Source: Gymnorhina tibicen (lineage: Eukaryota > Chordata > Aves > Passeriformes > Artamidae). From it: 64,000 nucleotides of DNA. This document shows, in pieces, positions 35,230 to 47,633 of this stretch. Each line of letters starts with the position of its first letter. Position 1 is the stretch's first letter. A model generated the notes under the pieces. The model was not told the origin of the DNA. It saw nothing but the letters and a program-made list of their open reading frames with translations, and searched no databases. Location: contig VXAZ01018004.1 of NCBI GenBank assembly GCA_013399875.1, forward strand, positions 1,152,607 through 1,216,606, in the 5' to 3' direction. A program made the translations under genes and the position numbers.

Positions 35230-37508
35230 GTAAGTAAAGTCTTTTGTGATTACTGTTGTTAGAAGTCAAGATATTATGACTTGATTTTAATTTTCATTTG
35301 TTTTAAAAGACATTTATATATATTTTACTTCCAGTAAAAAAAAGTCACCCTCATCTGTATGACATATGTACGTACAGTATTGTTTGAAATTTGCTCTAAT
35401 TTAAAAGCTTTTAGATTCATGAACATAAAGCATCTTTATCATGTGATGTGATGTAAAGAACAAGAAGGTGTAGTATGGTAGGTGAGAATGACTTACAGAA
35501 GACAATGAGTGTGAACTAAAGCAAAAATAAAACTCAGAAAATAGGGAAAGGAAATTAGGCTCCCAAAATCACAGAGGCTGCAGTGGGATGTACTCCACTA
35601 CTTGAGTACCCTTCTAAAAGCAGTAACTTGTGGGCGTTCTCACATTTCGCAGTGAATAGATATAAATGTCCATTGAAATGCAAAATTAAATGCCTTTTGG
35701 TGTGCATATTGTATAATTATGCCTAATAATAATAATGCAACAAATTATTTAATTAATTAATCATAATTAATGATTCATAATTAGATTAATGAAAACCTGT
35801 ATCATTTCCCCTTTTTGGAGAAGAAAAACAAAACATTTTCCTCAGGGAAATGCCAGTGCACCTTGAGGTGTCGTTTGTCTCCTCTCCAACCACTGTAGTG
35901 TCTTTCACTTAATATATTATATACTTACATTTCTTTCCTTAGAAATAGAGGTCAGCTGTTAAAATGTATTGTGTTTTAGCAATTTTACTGTAAAATTAGC
36001 CAAGCTCCCTAGTAAAATAATTGATGCATTTTAAATGCAAAAAATGTACATTCAGAATGAAGAAAGAAATTAAAGAAATTATGCTGAGTATAAGCCTATT
36101 GATTGTAGTTTTAGAGATATTACAGTTCTCACTGCTTGGAATATATATGATAATCTGCCAAAGAGTCTAAGAAGGGGTGACAACTTCCAGTATGTTCAAC
36201 AAGAGCATTCTTCCATTCTCTCACATAGTCTCTTTCTGCACTTTCATTGCTATTTTGTGCAATCAGCTATGCAACTGTTAAAAGGGAAGAATGGAGGATT
36301 GGATTGGATATAAAAATTTTAATATGATGAGGGTGAGTATATATACAACTGAGGAGTCATAATAATAACAATTATAAGTAATGGAAAAATTCTGTGAGTA
36401 GAATATTTACAAACATGTAAGTCATTTAAGGGCTAGGTTCCTTCTTTTGTGAGTGATTTAGGCTTAAAACCTGTTGATTATTGGTGACATACTCCCTTTA
36501 GGGTCAGTTTCATAAGATGTGTAGGTGTATAACTTAATTGCCTGCTTCCTTTGATTTTCATTGAATTTCTTTTCCTCAATCCAAACTTTTAACTACAATA
36601 ACATTAAAGTAATTTGTATATATGTGTACAAATATGGAACATACCTGCCTAAAAATTATCAAAAGAGACTATTAACATAGGATGTATCTGTTTTAATTTG
36701 AAAGACATAATTTCTATGCCTTTCCTAATCCTGCTTACTGCATTTTAAACATACAGGTATTGATGCCCACTGATTGTGCTGAAATAATTCAGTTATCTGC
36801 CTCCATATCTTCGTCATAATTTTAATGTTCTTGTTAAGTAAGGAATAGTAATCTCCACAGAAAAAGAGAAATAAATCTATTGCATTTAAGCAATAATATA
36901 TATATGGCATTGTCTTTTTTCTGTAAATATTTTTAAGTGTGGTCTTGAGAACCACACTTTTCTACAGAGAAAACTGTAGAAAATAGAGAGAGAACCCCAA
37001 TTTTCTACAGTTCTGTCCTTCGCCTTGCTTTTATTTAATCCCTTCTCAAATTTTGTGTCTATATAATTCTTTAGTGCAATGAGTGTCTATAATTTATTTC
37101 TGTCAAGTGCCTTGATTGTTTCTAAATACTACATGTTGGGAAACTGTGCAGAACTCACCTTTTACATTGCTTTAATAGACAGATAAATTGGGAGTCTGTA
37201 ATAGAACAAAATTCAGAGGTGATGATCCCGTAAGTAATTAAGTTTAGACAGATTGGTCTGAAAGGTTTTAGTTTATGCCCTCTATTTGTTCAGCACAGCA
37301 CCTGAATATGTTAAAAATAGTGTTACTATTTTCAGATATTGAATGTTCTTTGATAACTTTAATAATGCTCATTTTTTTGTTTGTCCATTAGTTTTAGGTT
37401 TACTTATTTAATTCTCTCCTACTGTGTGTCTTTTTCTGACAAATGAAATGCATATCATTTTCTAGCTTGTATTTTATTTTCATGCATTTCTTTCTGTTTT
37501 ATTTCCAG
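35230..37508 (+). other. MYO16: MYO16 intron between window exons 8 and 9
   Basis: A GT-AG intron of 2.3 kb. It holds a very AT-rich patch with ATTAATTAAT words (about 35740-35795) and two adjacent hairpins at 36935-37012. It ends CTGTTTTATTTCCAG. No other elements were recognised. Confidence 0.75.
36935..37012. repeat. Two adjacent inverted repeats (9-bp and 13-bp stems)
   Basis: The first hairpin is AAGTGTGGT (36935-36943) with ACCACACTT (36951-36959) and a 7-nt loop. The second is AACTGTAGAAAAT (36972-36984) with ATTTTCTACAGTT (37000-37012) and a 15-nt spacer. TCTACAG at 36961-36967 can also pair with CTGTAGA at 36974-36980, giving a competing fold. All pairings are perfect. Confidence 0.75.
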
Positions 37509-37684
37509 CCAGTGAAAATGTGGTCATCAATCAATTGTTTCAGTCCAAACTGACACAAACTGGATCACTTGTTCCTCCATATCATTCCCTTAAAATCAAA
37601 GGATGTAAAGCAGCTTTGCTCAGTAAAAAAACATCTGTAACCTGTGCAAGTGGAGAAGCAAAGAAGTATATTGAACTCAGCAAG
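37509..37684 (+). CDS. MYO16: MYO16 window exon 9: loop-2 (actin-binding) region
   Basis: A 176-base exon entering in phase 1 and leaving in phase 0 (58 full codons). It reads [20 protein letters not shown], then a lysine-rich stretch with [15 protein letters not shown] and finally YIELSK. In myosins this position, between the KNKD helix and the 'F..QL..L...L' helix, carries loop 2, the surface loop that contacts actin through basic residues; the Lys clusters fit. Loop 2 is the least conserved part of the motor, so this exon gives the weakest class evidence on its own, but its phase and flanks fix its place. Boundaries are TATTTCCAG and AAG|GTAGGA. Confidence 0.93.
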
Positions 37685-37893
37685 GTAGGAATTTAGGATT
37701 CTTTCTGCTCTTTGCTCCTTGAAGATTTTTCTGTTACTTTGTCATTCTGAAATAACCTTGTTCTCTGCTTCATTCTCTGTAGTCATTAGCTATTACAATA
37801 ATTTAGTACGTAGTATCAAAAATAAAGAAGCAAAAGTGAGAAAAGGTTCTAATTTACAAACACTAATAATTCTGGTTCAAGAATCTCTTTCTT

Positions 37894-37962
37894 GAACTCT
37901 TTGAGCAGAAGGTCAGGCAGGATGATGAGGTCCTCCAAGCCTGAATCATTCCATGATTTCCT
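37894..37962 (+). mobile_element. CR1 3'-end remnant
   Basis: The stretch GAGCAGAAGGTCAGGCAGGA, then TGATGAGGTCCTCCAAGCCT and GAATCATTCCATGATTTC, follows the order of the canonical CR1 tail (GAGCAGG-GGTTGGACTAGATGA-CC-GGTCC-TTCCAACC-AATCATTCTATGATTC) with many substitutions. No ORF2 sequence is left upstream, so this is a very short 5'-truncated insertion. Limits are approximate. Confidence 0.6.
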
Positions 37963-39647
37963 GGTTCCAGGGCTTATTAGCAATGAATGCAATCTTACTA
38001 ATTTTTAGCTGTATAGAAACACTTCTTTGTTTTGTCTCCTTGACTGACTTTATGATGAATAGTTGAGTAAGTTAAGACATGGGAAGTGCAAAAATAAAAT
38101 CTTAATGTCCTTATTATGTCAACATGAGAAGATTTCTGGTTAAATGCAGTTCTGTGAGGTTTTGTATGAAGATCAAAATGTAAAGTTTGGCCAACATTGT
38201 TATTTTAAATAGTCTCTTATATGTAAATTTTCCCAGTCAATTTGAAATCAAGTCCAACTCTCCTCATTTCTGAACTTGTCTCTTTTCCTACTAGCTAAGT
38301 CAGACAAAAAAAGTTCAAAGAAAAACCCAAGCAAACACCAACAAACCACAAATGAAAACAAAAAAAGAGGGGAGCAGGAGGGAAACTTTGAAGATTATCA
38401 GAAAATTAATTGTTCATGTCACATAGAAAATCTCTCTTGAAGAGAAATAATGTGATTTAGTGAGTTAATTCATGACAGAGCTTTTGAATTCATTCTTCTA
38501 GAAAAGAAGCAGGCACTTCTCACAATACATCAGCTGCCTCACCAGGTTCTTGAATCTTACAACTCTATTTTTGGTTTACAGCTGCATAGAATTGATTCTG
38601 TCATGGGATTAAGGAGCCTGCTCTCATGTGTCATTGTGGAAGGCTTTGTACATCCATAGAATAGCAATGGGACTTTCCTTACAGTCCCCCTGCTGATAGC
38701 AGCATAATTCCTGACTACTGTTCTTGTCAGTAATCTCAGTGGAAAAACTTAAGTTGAAGTGAATGGTGTTGGTTTAAGGCTATATTTAGCAAACAGCTGA
38801 GGCATTACAAGGTGCCTTTAGGTGCCTTTCCACTGTAGTAACAGCTTCCTAGAGGAAGCTTCCTAAGGATGTGAAAAAGATCCTCGTCCCATACATGGGA
38901 GGAAGTATGAAAAGTACATCTAAGTTAGAAGCCTAATCAAACCAGGGCAAAACACTGCACAGTTGGGATCTCAGAAATTATGCTGGTTTTGACATGTCCA
39001 GAATAGCTTTTAACCTGTAGTTACTCTCTTGAGAGACAGAAGACATATTCAATTCCTTTGGGAACCATGATATCTGTAGTCAGAAATTTCAGATTCAATC
39101 AGAATTCTGTAAACCTTTAAGCATTAGTTGGAAGGTGGAAAGAATTTCATCCTTCATCTGTCCAGAGAGACAAGGATGGCTTGGCTTCTCAAACACAGGC
39201 TTATAGAAGAGCCATGCAGGTGAGACAGAACACTGCATTTTTTGTAGATACTAAGTTGGCCTAATTTGAGCAAGTACTGTGCTGCCCTGCAGGACTGGAG
39301 CAGAATTTAAGGAATCTAAGCTGTTTCAGTGGCAGAAAAGCAACACTTGTTTTTTTGGAATAGGCACTCAATGCAGGAGCTGGAAGTAGGTAAGTGCTTA
39401 AATTCTGTTCTGGATCAAGCCCACAACTGTAACTGTGCTGTCCCAAATAATTTCTTCCCTTTTTCAATATAGCCTTGAAAATCTGCTGTGATGGACTGAA
39501 CTAATGTTGGGTTTGTTATTTTATTACTGTAATTGGAAATGTAATGTAAAGGGCTTTTTCTTATCAGCTTAGAATTAAAATGATTATATATTGGAAAACC
39601 ATAACCACTGCATTTTTATTGGAGTTTGTTCAGAGGTTAAAGGCAAC

Positions 39648-39694
39648 AAAGAGAAGGAAAAAAAAAATAGAAAAGAGGAGGGGAGAGAAGGAGG
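39648..39694. repeat. Polypurine tract
   Basis: 47 bases of A and G with a single T at 39668. Confidence 0.8.
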
Positions 39695-41965
39695 TACATT
39701 AAGATAGAAATTATCAACTAGAGACTGACATTCCTTTTATATCTGAAATTTGAGTCACAACATACATCATACTGTAGGCAGTGAGACACATAAAATGGAA
39801 GGTACACATGGTGCTGTGTATGGGCAGTCATCTAGGCTCCACCACATCCAGAGAAGGGAAGAAGAGAAAGTTAAAGTCAAATAGGAGTTTGTTGTGAGTC
39901 CCTTCCTCTTTCATCTTGTCACTGCAACCCTAGCTAATTGCTAGGTTATATAATTATAAATGTCTCTACATATGGACGCTTACCTGTTTACCTTTCCATA
40001 AATGACTCTTTTCTTGATGTTGAGCGTGCCGGCACAAGTAAGGGTAGTCTACCTCTTTGAACTGACAGCACTAGCATGGTAGGATCCAAGACAGCAATGC
40101 ATCCATTCTAAGACAGACATGAACAGATCTGTTAGCTGGCCAGAAGTTTGGCGTACATAAAGGGTCATAGGAATTTGGGGATGCCAGCTCAAGCCTCTGT
40201 GACTTATGAAGACCATGTTCCCTTTTCAAATAAAATGTATCTTCATTTACACTCTCACAACTCTTACATCAGCTCTAGCTCCCTTGTTTTTCTGTAATCT
40301 TTTCCTTGTGCATATTTTGGCTCTGTTATCATCCCCTCACTTACTTTGGAAGAATTGGTATGTTTCAGAGTTTATACAGCAGAAGTCTTTAGAGGTTTTT
40401 TAGGAAGAGATTTTAGCTTCTTAACAGAGATTACAAAATTACATACAAGACATTCCAATCTGAAGTTTATTAGAGGGTAATAGAGAGGTACAGCTTTGGT
40501 GATACAGCCTTTTTCCTTAGCCCATAGCTGAAGATTAAAGATGTCCAAGTTTGGAGAGTTTGAATTAAACTAATTTTTTGTCTTTGTCTTTTTACATTTG
40601 TTTTCTCTCTCTCATTCTGAAACATATTTCTTTTCCATGGGAAGTCATATGTAACACGGGAAAGCAGGCAGGAATTGTAGCATCTAAAGTGTTGTTCCTG
40701 GATCTCCCACTAAGGAAACAATCTTGAACTATTGATTTAAATATTGAGAGGAAGGGGTGACAGCATTATCCATAGGGTGGAAAAAATTCTGTTTTGGTTA
40801 TATTCCTCAGTTATTTTGTAAACTTTAACTGAAAAGTGTCATTGGCATGCTAGTGGTTCTTTTTATGATAAACTGGAACAAGCAGATCTCTTTTACATTT
40901 TAGTTTTGAAGCTGAAGGTGAATTTGGCTTTAAAATATTATTGCATCCTAGTAAGTGAAATTAAAAAAGAACTCCAGAGTTTAGCATGGTGAGTAGAAAA
41001 CTGCTTGCACTACAATATTTTTAATGGCATTTGGCTTGAGTGGGCCAAGCTGAGAAGATGTACGCTTTCTTGATAAAACTGGAAAAAGGAGTAGGCCAGA
41101 ACATGCTGACTAAATAGAAAGGGATTTTTATGTGGCAAGTGGACTGAAGAAAGGCAATGGAAAAGTCAGAGGTGAAAAGGCTGTCAATGATAAGGAAGTT
41201 TAAATCTCACAGCTTTGCCAAATCCTGGAATGCAATAATTTTGCCAACCTTTCTGTAGATAGTTTAACGAAAGTCCCTAAATTCTGTAACCACTTTTAGT
41301 ATGATTCTTGCCATTTTAGTCTCAAAGATAGGAAGTAGGAAGTGAAAAATAAATTCATTCTCCACTCCCAATTCTGCTGTATGGGGTAACATTGGTTCTA
41401 ATGAGATAGGAAGTTATTGATTACTTATGTCTCTAATGGGTGAAAATGTGTTAAAAAATAAGTTTAGCTGTGTTCACATGTGCAATAAGAAATTAGTAGA
41501 GTTTTAAAAAATATTTATATTATTGTTTTGCTGTCAAGATTTTTTTAAATGATCTTCACTCATATTTACTCACTTAAACATCTGCCAAAGGCATAAGGCA
41601 TCTTCTTACAAAATTACAGAATTACACTACTTCTAGACAGATTCTATGGGATACTAACTGCACAAGTCCTGCTTCTGCAATAGAGTTCCAAAACATTTTT
41701 ATTTGCCCAGTTATTTGCAAAAGTTATATTATCTTTATAATGTATGTAGCTGCTTTTGAAATCAAAACTTACTTACCAGTCATGGCTCTTCAAATACCTG
41801 AGGATATTTATCCACTTTCCCATTTCTTTCTGAAACTCAGTCCTTGTCTATGGCACAGTGTTTGTATAATTTTTTGCCTTCATTAGTAAATTGCAACAAT
41901 GACAGTAAAGGTGTACTGCCCATCTTGAGATAAAATTGTTGCATGTGTGGTTTTCTCTTCCACAG

Positions 41966-42046
41966 CTGCTGAAAAAGAAAGGAACATCCTCATTTCTTCA
42001 GAGACTGGAACGAGGGGGCCCAACCACTGTGGCAATACAGCTCAGG
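41966..42046 (+). CDS. MYO16: MYO16 window exon 10: strut region before HCIKPN
   Basis: An 81-base exon of exactly 27 codons, phase 0 on both sides. It reads [20 protein letters not shown], then TVAIQLR. It leads into the 'TV..QL..SL..L...L' helix of the lower 50K domain. Boundaries are CTTCCACAG|CTG and AGG|GTCAGT. Symmetry means it could be skipped in frame, removing part of the loop-2 C-terminal flank; whether this happens is unknown. Only 266 bases separate it from exon 11. Confidence 0.93.
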
Positions 42047-42312
42047 GTCAGTGAACATCTTATGGACAGAAATTTGCAAAAAAATCTCCAGATGTTTTAA
42101 AGGCAGGATTACCCTCTGCAGATTGCAATGGAAGAATGAAAAGTGTTATGTCTGAGAAAGCCACTTGCATGACCCGGTCAACCCTTTGATATTAAAAAGG
42201 GGTGATGAGCAAATGATGTTAAAAAGTTAGGAAGAGCATATGTGTTGAACAATTATCTTTGCTGCACAAGAATGATTGATAATTGTTTGTTTGCTTGTTT
42301 GTTTTTCTCCAG
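42047..42312 (+). other. MYO16: Short MYO16 intron between window exons 10 and 11
   Basis: 266 bases, GT-AG, the shortest intron in the window. A TTTG/TTGC simple repeat (about 42283-42303) merges into the pyrimidine tract of the acceptor (TTTTTCTCCAG). An ATG at 42283 is in frame with exon 11 but lies in the intron and is not supported as a start. Confidence 0.85.
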
Positions 42313-42518
42313 AAATCACTTGCAGATATTATTGGGAAGCTGCAGAATTGCACACCACATTCCATTCATTGTATAAAGCCTAATAACTCCAAGTTGCCAG
42401 ATACTTTTGACAATTTTTATGTGTCTGCTCAACTGCAGTATATTGGTGTCCTAGACATGGTCAAAATTATACGGCATGGGTATCCAGTACGTCTCTCTTT
42501 CACAGACTTCTTGGCAAG
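42313..42518 (+). CDS. MYO16: MYO16 window exon 11: HCIKPN and SH1/SH2 helix
   Basis: A 206-base exon: 68 codons and two bases (phase 2). It starts [20 protein letters not shown] and continues [48 protein letters not shown]. 'T.PH.(I/V)(H/R)CI.PN..K.P..FD' and 'Q(L)...GVL(E/D)...I.R.G(Y/F)P.R..(F)..F' are hallmark motor motifs; the latter is the SH1 helix leading to the converter. The two reactive thiols of muscle myosin are replaced by Tyr (42439-42441) and Ile (42469-42471). Boundaries are TTTTTCTCCAG|AAA and GCAAG|GTAAAT. Confidence 0.96.
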
Positions 42519-45500
42519 GTAAATTCTTTCAAGTTTCATGAAACCTCTTTTCTTACCTACAGTACAAAGCCTTCTGTCATGTTCTGGTAGTGCTTGATAC
42601 GTTGTTTTGCTTATAAGTCTTTCAGACTTTTTTCAGAGAAAATCTTTTCTGCCTGCAAGGGGTGCAGGCCTGTTATTTTTTAATTGAAGGAATCATGAAC
42701 TTTAGAAGTATATTTATAAATTTATAAATTTACAAAATCTGTATTGATATATAGAAATATATTTATAAAGATCATCAGCAAAGTTAAAATTTAAAAGTAT
42801 GGCATCATAAAAGAGCTCTACTTTTACAATTTATGCTATTTGTATGATTTATAAAATATAAAATATTGTCTGCAGGTAATTAAAAAGGAGAAGTAGAAAT
42901 AGTCTAATTTTTCAGGTTTCTAGGTGTAGGTGTCACGGGTTCATTATTTTTATCTCATAGGCTAGGATTTGTTTATGCATGGTCATGAGTTACTAATGCT
43001 CATACCAAAACTCCATTTTTATTGTTGTTAGAAATCAGTGCCATATTGAATTAATGTGAAAAAATAAAAAGGTCTGCTTCGATCTGAAGGCAAATTCTTG
43101 TTCTCCATTCCCAGTTCAGTATTGGGGTTTTGGGTCACTTACGTTCTCAAAAGTTTCAGGAAAGAAAGAGGAGTGTCTTGTCCAATAAGTATTTGTTTAG
43201 CAGCCTCCTGCACTCCACGCAAGTTCCTTCTCTTTGCATCTTCTACTCCTTGACTGATATATCAACTAGTCATGATCAGGCCTTTGTATTATTTTACTTC
43301 TGATAAACAGCATGGGAATATCAGCTGCTTCCAGTTGTCTTCTTAGAAAAAGTTGTGGATGTTAAATTACTGCTTGGGCAGAAAGTTTTTCTCTCTGTAA
43401 ATATTCAAAAAGTGAGAAGTATAGGAGTTTACAATTCCATCTGTTTCCTAAGTAAACCTTCTCTGTCCTACCACAATATTCATCCTCCCATGTGAATCGA
43501 GCTGGACAGGCTGGTTGAGGAGAAGATGCACGAAATGGGAGATTTGGGAAAGCTTTCGTGTTCTGAAGTTGTATGGGCAATCTCTGTATAGCCATTTCTA
43601 TATAACTGGACCTTCAAGGTACTGTTACATGAGCACAGTGCCACAATTTTTTCTACTGTTAGATCCTAACTGTGATTTCTGGCAGACATTTCCTTCCTTG
43701 CCACCCAGCCTTTTTCACTGCAATTCCACCTACGGGCTGGGAATTACCACAGGCCTAGGATCAATCCTGGTGGGCAGTATGGAGGTTGCTGCTCTCTTTT
43801 GGAGGGTAAAGGAAATTAACCATGTGTACAAAGGTAATTTTCAGTGCCTGAGAATGGCACTCTTCACAGTATAGGCACAAGTCTGGCATATTTTCTTAAT
43901 TTTGAGAAGTTTTGTTAAAAATATCATTTCAGTCTTTTTCATCCACACCTTCAACTACGTCCCAAAGACAAATTTTTACATAAAAGTCTAGAGGACATCT
44001 GGTGTCTTACAATAAATATTTATTTGCAGCAAGAAGAGTAAAACAAGAATAGCAAAAAACATCAACAATATGATGCCAGTGACATTTATGTTATTATTTT
44101 AAAGTGTTCTAGTTTTGTTACTCTGCATCTTTATCCCTTTTCCTCCACAATAAATTATCTTTGCAGGTTCTTTGCAGCTGAGCCCCTGCCGTTTTTACAT
44201 ATTTGCACCAGGTCATAATAATTTTATTGTTATACAAAAAATGAATTAAACAGTGATGGGGCTAGCATGAAAACGAAGTTCATTTTATAATATTCCCTGT
44301 GAATATATGTTGAACCTACTCAGACGTTAGCAATAATCACTCTGCATACAGTCTCTCAATACTACTGAATTTTTAGATTTGTATACAAATAGAAATATGG
44401 ATCTCTTGGTCCAGCAATATTGAAAAAGACCGTCAGCATTCTGAAGGTTTTTATAGTAGCCATCCATGCCACACAGGCCATAGCTTATCTTCCTTTGTAC
44501 AGGGGTGAATTTTTCACTTTAGTCACCATAACAAGTTAATTTTCATATTCACATTCAGTGTATTTGGATAATTCTTTCAATTTAATCATTTAAGAGTGTG
44601 GCTATTTGTTCTTTTATTGGCTGAAAGTATGACATTTTTAAGCAGAAAATATATTATTAGACTGCATTTCAAAATCACTGTCAGTTCTTAATGCTGTACG
44701 TTTTTTCAGCCAATAGACTATGGGTAAGAAATATTGAATTCAGACATTATGAGTTACCTTTTCAAAAAGTTTCCTAAAAAACTCTCACTTGTGCTACATC
44801 TCTCTATTGCCTTGGTAACTGGACAGGATATTTTTAGAAACCATATAATTAGTTTTGCTGATTTTTTGTTAACTGTATTAGTTTTGTTGGCTGTTCAGCC
44901 AAACTCTGGTCTTGTCGTACTATTCATTGATTGGAATGAGAAATGATTTTTTCATATTTCCATATAGGCTTACCATCCTGAAGCTGATAGAGTTTTTCAC
45001 CTTTCAAATTTTTATTTCCTTTGCTGTCAAACTAGTATTTCTAGTATTCTAAAGAGAGTTTGTTGCTGTGGTCTTAACTTGAATTCCCAAAAAATAGGGA
45101 ATTACTATCCTCCCTCACCACCCCTGCAGTTTTTGTGCGTTTACTTTTTGGGTCTTCCTTATCATATAGGTAATGTGGTCAGAATTTAAAATAGTTTTTA
45201 ATTAAAAAATTAAAATGCTTTTTTTTGCTGGCTTACAAGAAGACAGGATGTTTGAATGAGGGGACTTTGTGGCAAAGGGATGGAATATTGGAATACCTGG
45301 ATATTCTATCAGCAATCAGACAATAGCAGTGCATTCTTAATTGGATGAATTTGAATAAATTTCTATTGATATCTAATTAGGTATTAATATTACTTGTCTT
45401 TAACATATTTATGAGTTGCATTTGAACTGCTACAATGGCTTAAGGAGAGTAGCTAAGGAAAGGTCATATTTTGTAAGAGCATATCTTCCTGGGCTACAAA

Positions 45501-46173
45501 GCTTAGTCATTATTTCTGTTGTTATCCTTTTGGATACACTGGTTCTGCTTCTGTCTTATCAAAATAGAAGCTGTGAGTGAACCTCTCAGTCAGTAATGTT
45601 TGTTTATCAGAAGAGAAATCTTGTGGAAATTCTCGTTATTAAATGGAAGCTGTGACACTTAATGAATATATAATAAAAATGAGAATTCATAAGCTTAGAT
45701 GCTAAATCCTGTAAAAATAGGATCCTTAAGAAATCATATATGTGATTTTAACAGATTTGCCAGCTCTAGATGCAGTGTTTCTCCTGAATTGACCTGCAGT
45801 GTTGGCTCAATTTTAAAGCTCTGTGAGCAGACAGACAGGGATCAGTTTTTACCTTATCTTAAAAATAGAAAAGTTTGAGTAACACGCATTTTGCACTCCT
45901 GGAAAAGTTTACCCATATATTTTGTTTAATATCTTCATAATGGTTCTCAGTGGATTACATTTTTAAATTCTAGCTTTGCTTTTTAAGTCAAGGCAGTGGC
46001 ACAAACAAACCTTTAAAGGGTTTAAAGTTTCCAATTTGCAGCCCAAATAAATTGTACACATAGGTAAAGTATCCTCAAATATCTTTTTTCCTGAAAGAAA
46101 GGAAACAGTAAAATAGTCATGGAATTAGGAACTGTCTGCAGATGGCTGTTTCTTTCCAGTATTTAGTGTTTTG

Positions 46174-46230
46174 ATATCTTATTTAAAATTATATCTAATT
46201 TAAAATATATCTAGTTTAAAATAAGATATA
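46174..46230. repeat. AT-rich tandem near-repeat with inverted ends
   Basis: Three diverged copies of a 16-17-bp unit: ATTTAAAATTATATCTA (46181-46197), ATTTAAAATATATCTA (46198-46213) and GTTTAAAATAAGATATA (46214-46230). The outer parts ATATCTTATTTAAA and TTTAAAATAAGATAT are also inverted relative to each other with one length difference. Confidence 0.6.
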
Positions 46231-47498
46231 CAAAAAGCACATTAGTATTAAACAGTAATTTATTATGGTTTTGGTAGTCAGTGCCATGGAAAAAGAAAAG
46301 TAACTATCAAGTGTCTGCTCTGTTTCCAGTGCAGAACAATAGGGCTCAGAAACACTCTGGGGCACAAACAGAGCCTCGTTTTACGAGCTTAATATCTAGA
46401 ATCTCATCTCTTTGCATCAATTAATAAAATGGATCCTGGCTGACTTTTGTGTCATTCACCTCACGTGGTGCTCAAGGAAGACATGTAAAAGCCATTTGGA
46501 ATATAAATTTTTAAAAGTAATTATAGTGATCAAAGACCCGTGAGGTGAGCTCAGCAATGTACAAGAATACAGCTGTTCAGGCATGTTCAGGTGAAAATGA
46601 GGCAGTAAGATGCTCTGTTCCACTCCCTCTGAAAAAAATTTTTTTGGTACCATCCTCCTCTACAAACACTCCATGTTCTGTAAATTGAACTAAAAATTAA
46701 AATTAATTTTTCCTCTCTCTTTCTCCTTTAATGTTGTTCACCAAGCTGCTGAACTATACCCAGTTCTTTCCTCTGTATTTCAGTTTCCTTGCCCAAGGAA
46801 GAATTTATGCGCTACTAACTTAGAAACTGAGGTTCACATGTCCCATGTTTCCTGTGTCTGGGACACTGCTTAGCAGTGGAGACTGCAAGGTCCAGTTACA
46901 CACGTCCTTAAATGAGACACCTGTTTAAGCCTTCCCTGCCAGTTTATAGGAAACACTCAGAGCTGTTGAAGGTCAGTGTGGATTGTTGGAGTTGATAAGC
47001 AAACTGAGCCTTTCACTTAGCAGATGAGAACGGCAGGATTTCTTTGGCAAAAATCATGTTTTTCAGAAAGCCAAAATTCTAGTGTGCTGTTCCTTGCATT
47101 TATTTCTGCACTTTTGGAGTGTTTCTTGGAATTTCATTGCTGTCTCTCAGGTTCCTAGGTGGTCTTTCCTGGGTTTAACTCTATTAGCTCACCCTTCTGT
47201 TTTCCATCGTGGGGGTCCCATCCTGCCTTCTGTTGCTTTTCAAGGATGAGCAGAAAAAATTTCATAGAGTGAAGGAGAACATGAAGGCTGTCTGTAGAGA
47301 CATTACTTACAGTATTGTTCCAAGAAGAGATATGTCACTAGAATGTTATGATTTATTATTTCAAATAATCTTTTAAAATGGTTTAAATCTAATCCAATCT
47401 TTAGTTTTACCTAGGCTTATGCAGCCATGAAGCTTTATAAGTAGTTATTTATCCTGTTAAGACAGTGTCAGATGCTGGCTTGGAGGTACAATGTCATA

Positions 47499-47633
47499 CC
47501 TTCTTCCTTCTCATCCTCCTTCTCCTTATCCTCTTTCCTTTCTTCCTTCTTCTCTGCCTCATCTTCTTCCTTCTCTTCTTCTTTCCCTTCTTCCCTATCT
47601 TTCCCTCTTTTTCTCCTGCTTCTCCCTCCTTTC
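47499..47633 (+). repeat. Polypyrimidine (CTT/CCT) tract
   Basis: About 135 bases of C and T interrupted by only six purines, built from irregular TTCC, CTTCTT and CTCC units. Such tracts can adopt triplex (H-DNA) form and are often length-variable. A long frame across it (47465-47725) gives a Leu/Phe/Pro/Ser-rich peptide that is a composition artefact. Confidence 0.85.

Larger units (their letters stand above)
37685..41965 (+). other. MYO16: MYO16 intron between window exons 9 and 10 (4.3 kb)
   Basis: A GT-AG intron. It includes a short CR1 tail at about 37894-37962 and a purine tract at 39648-39694. The rest appears unique. It ends TTTTCTCTTCCACAG, a strong acceptor. Confidence 0.75.

Noticed and set aside
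42283..42522. ATG-initiated frame reading into exon 11 as an alternative start
   Set aside because: The ATG and the following hydrophobic codons lie in the intron's TTTG repeat and pyrimidine tract; exon 11 fits an internal exon with a strong acceptor.
43515..43874. 119-codon plus-strand frame
   Set aside because: Composition and residue order look random, and no splice sites link it in phase 2 to exon 11.
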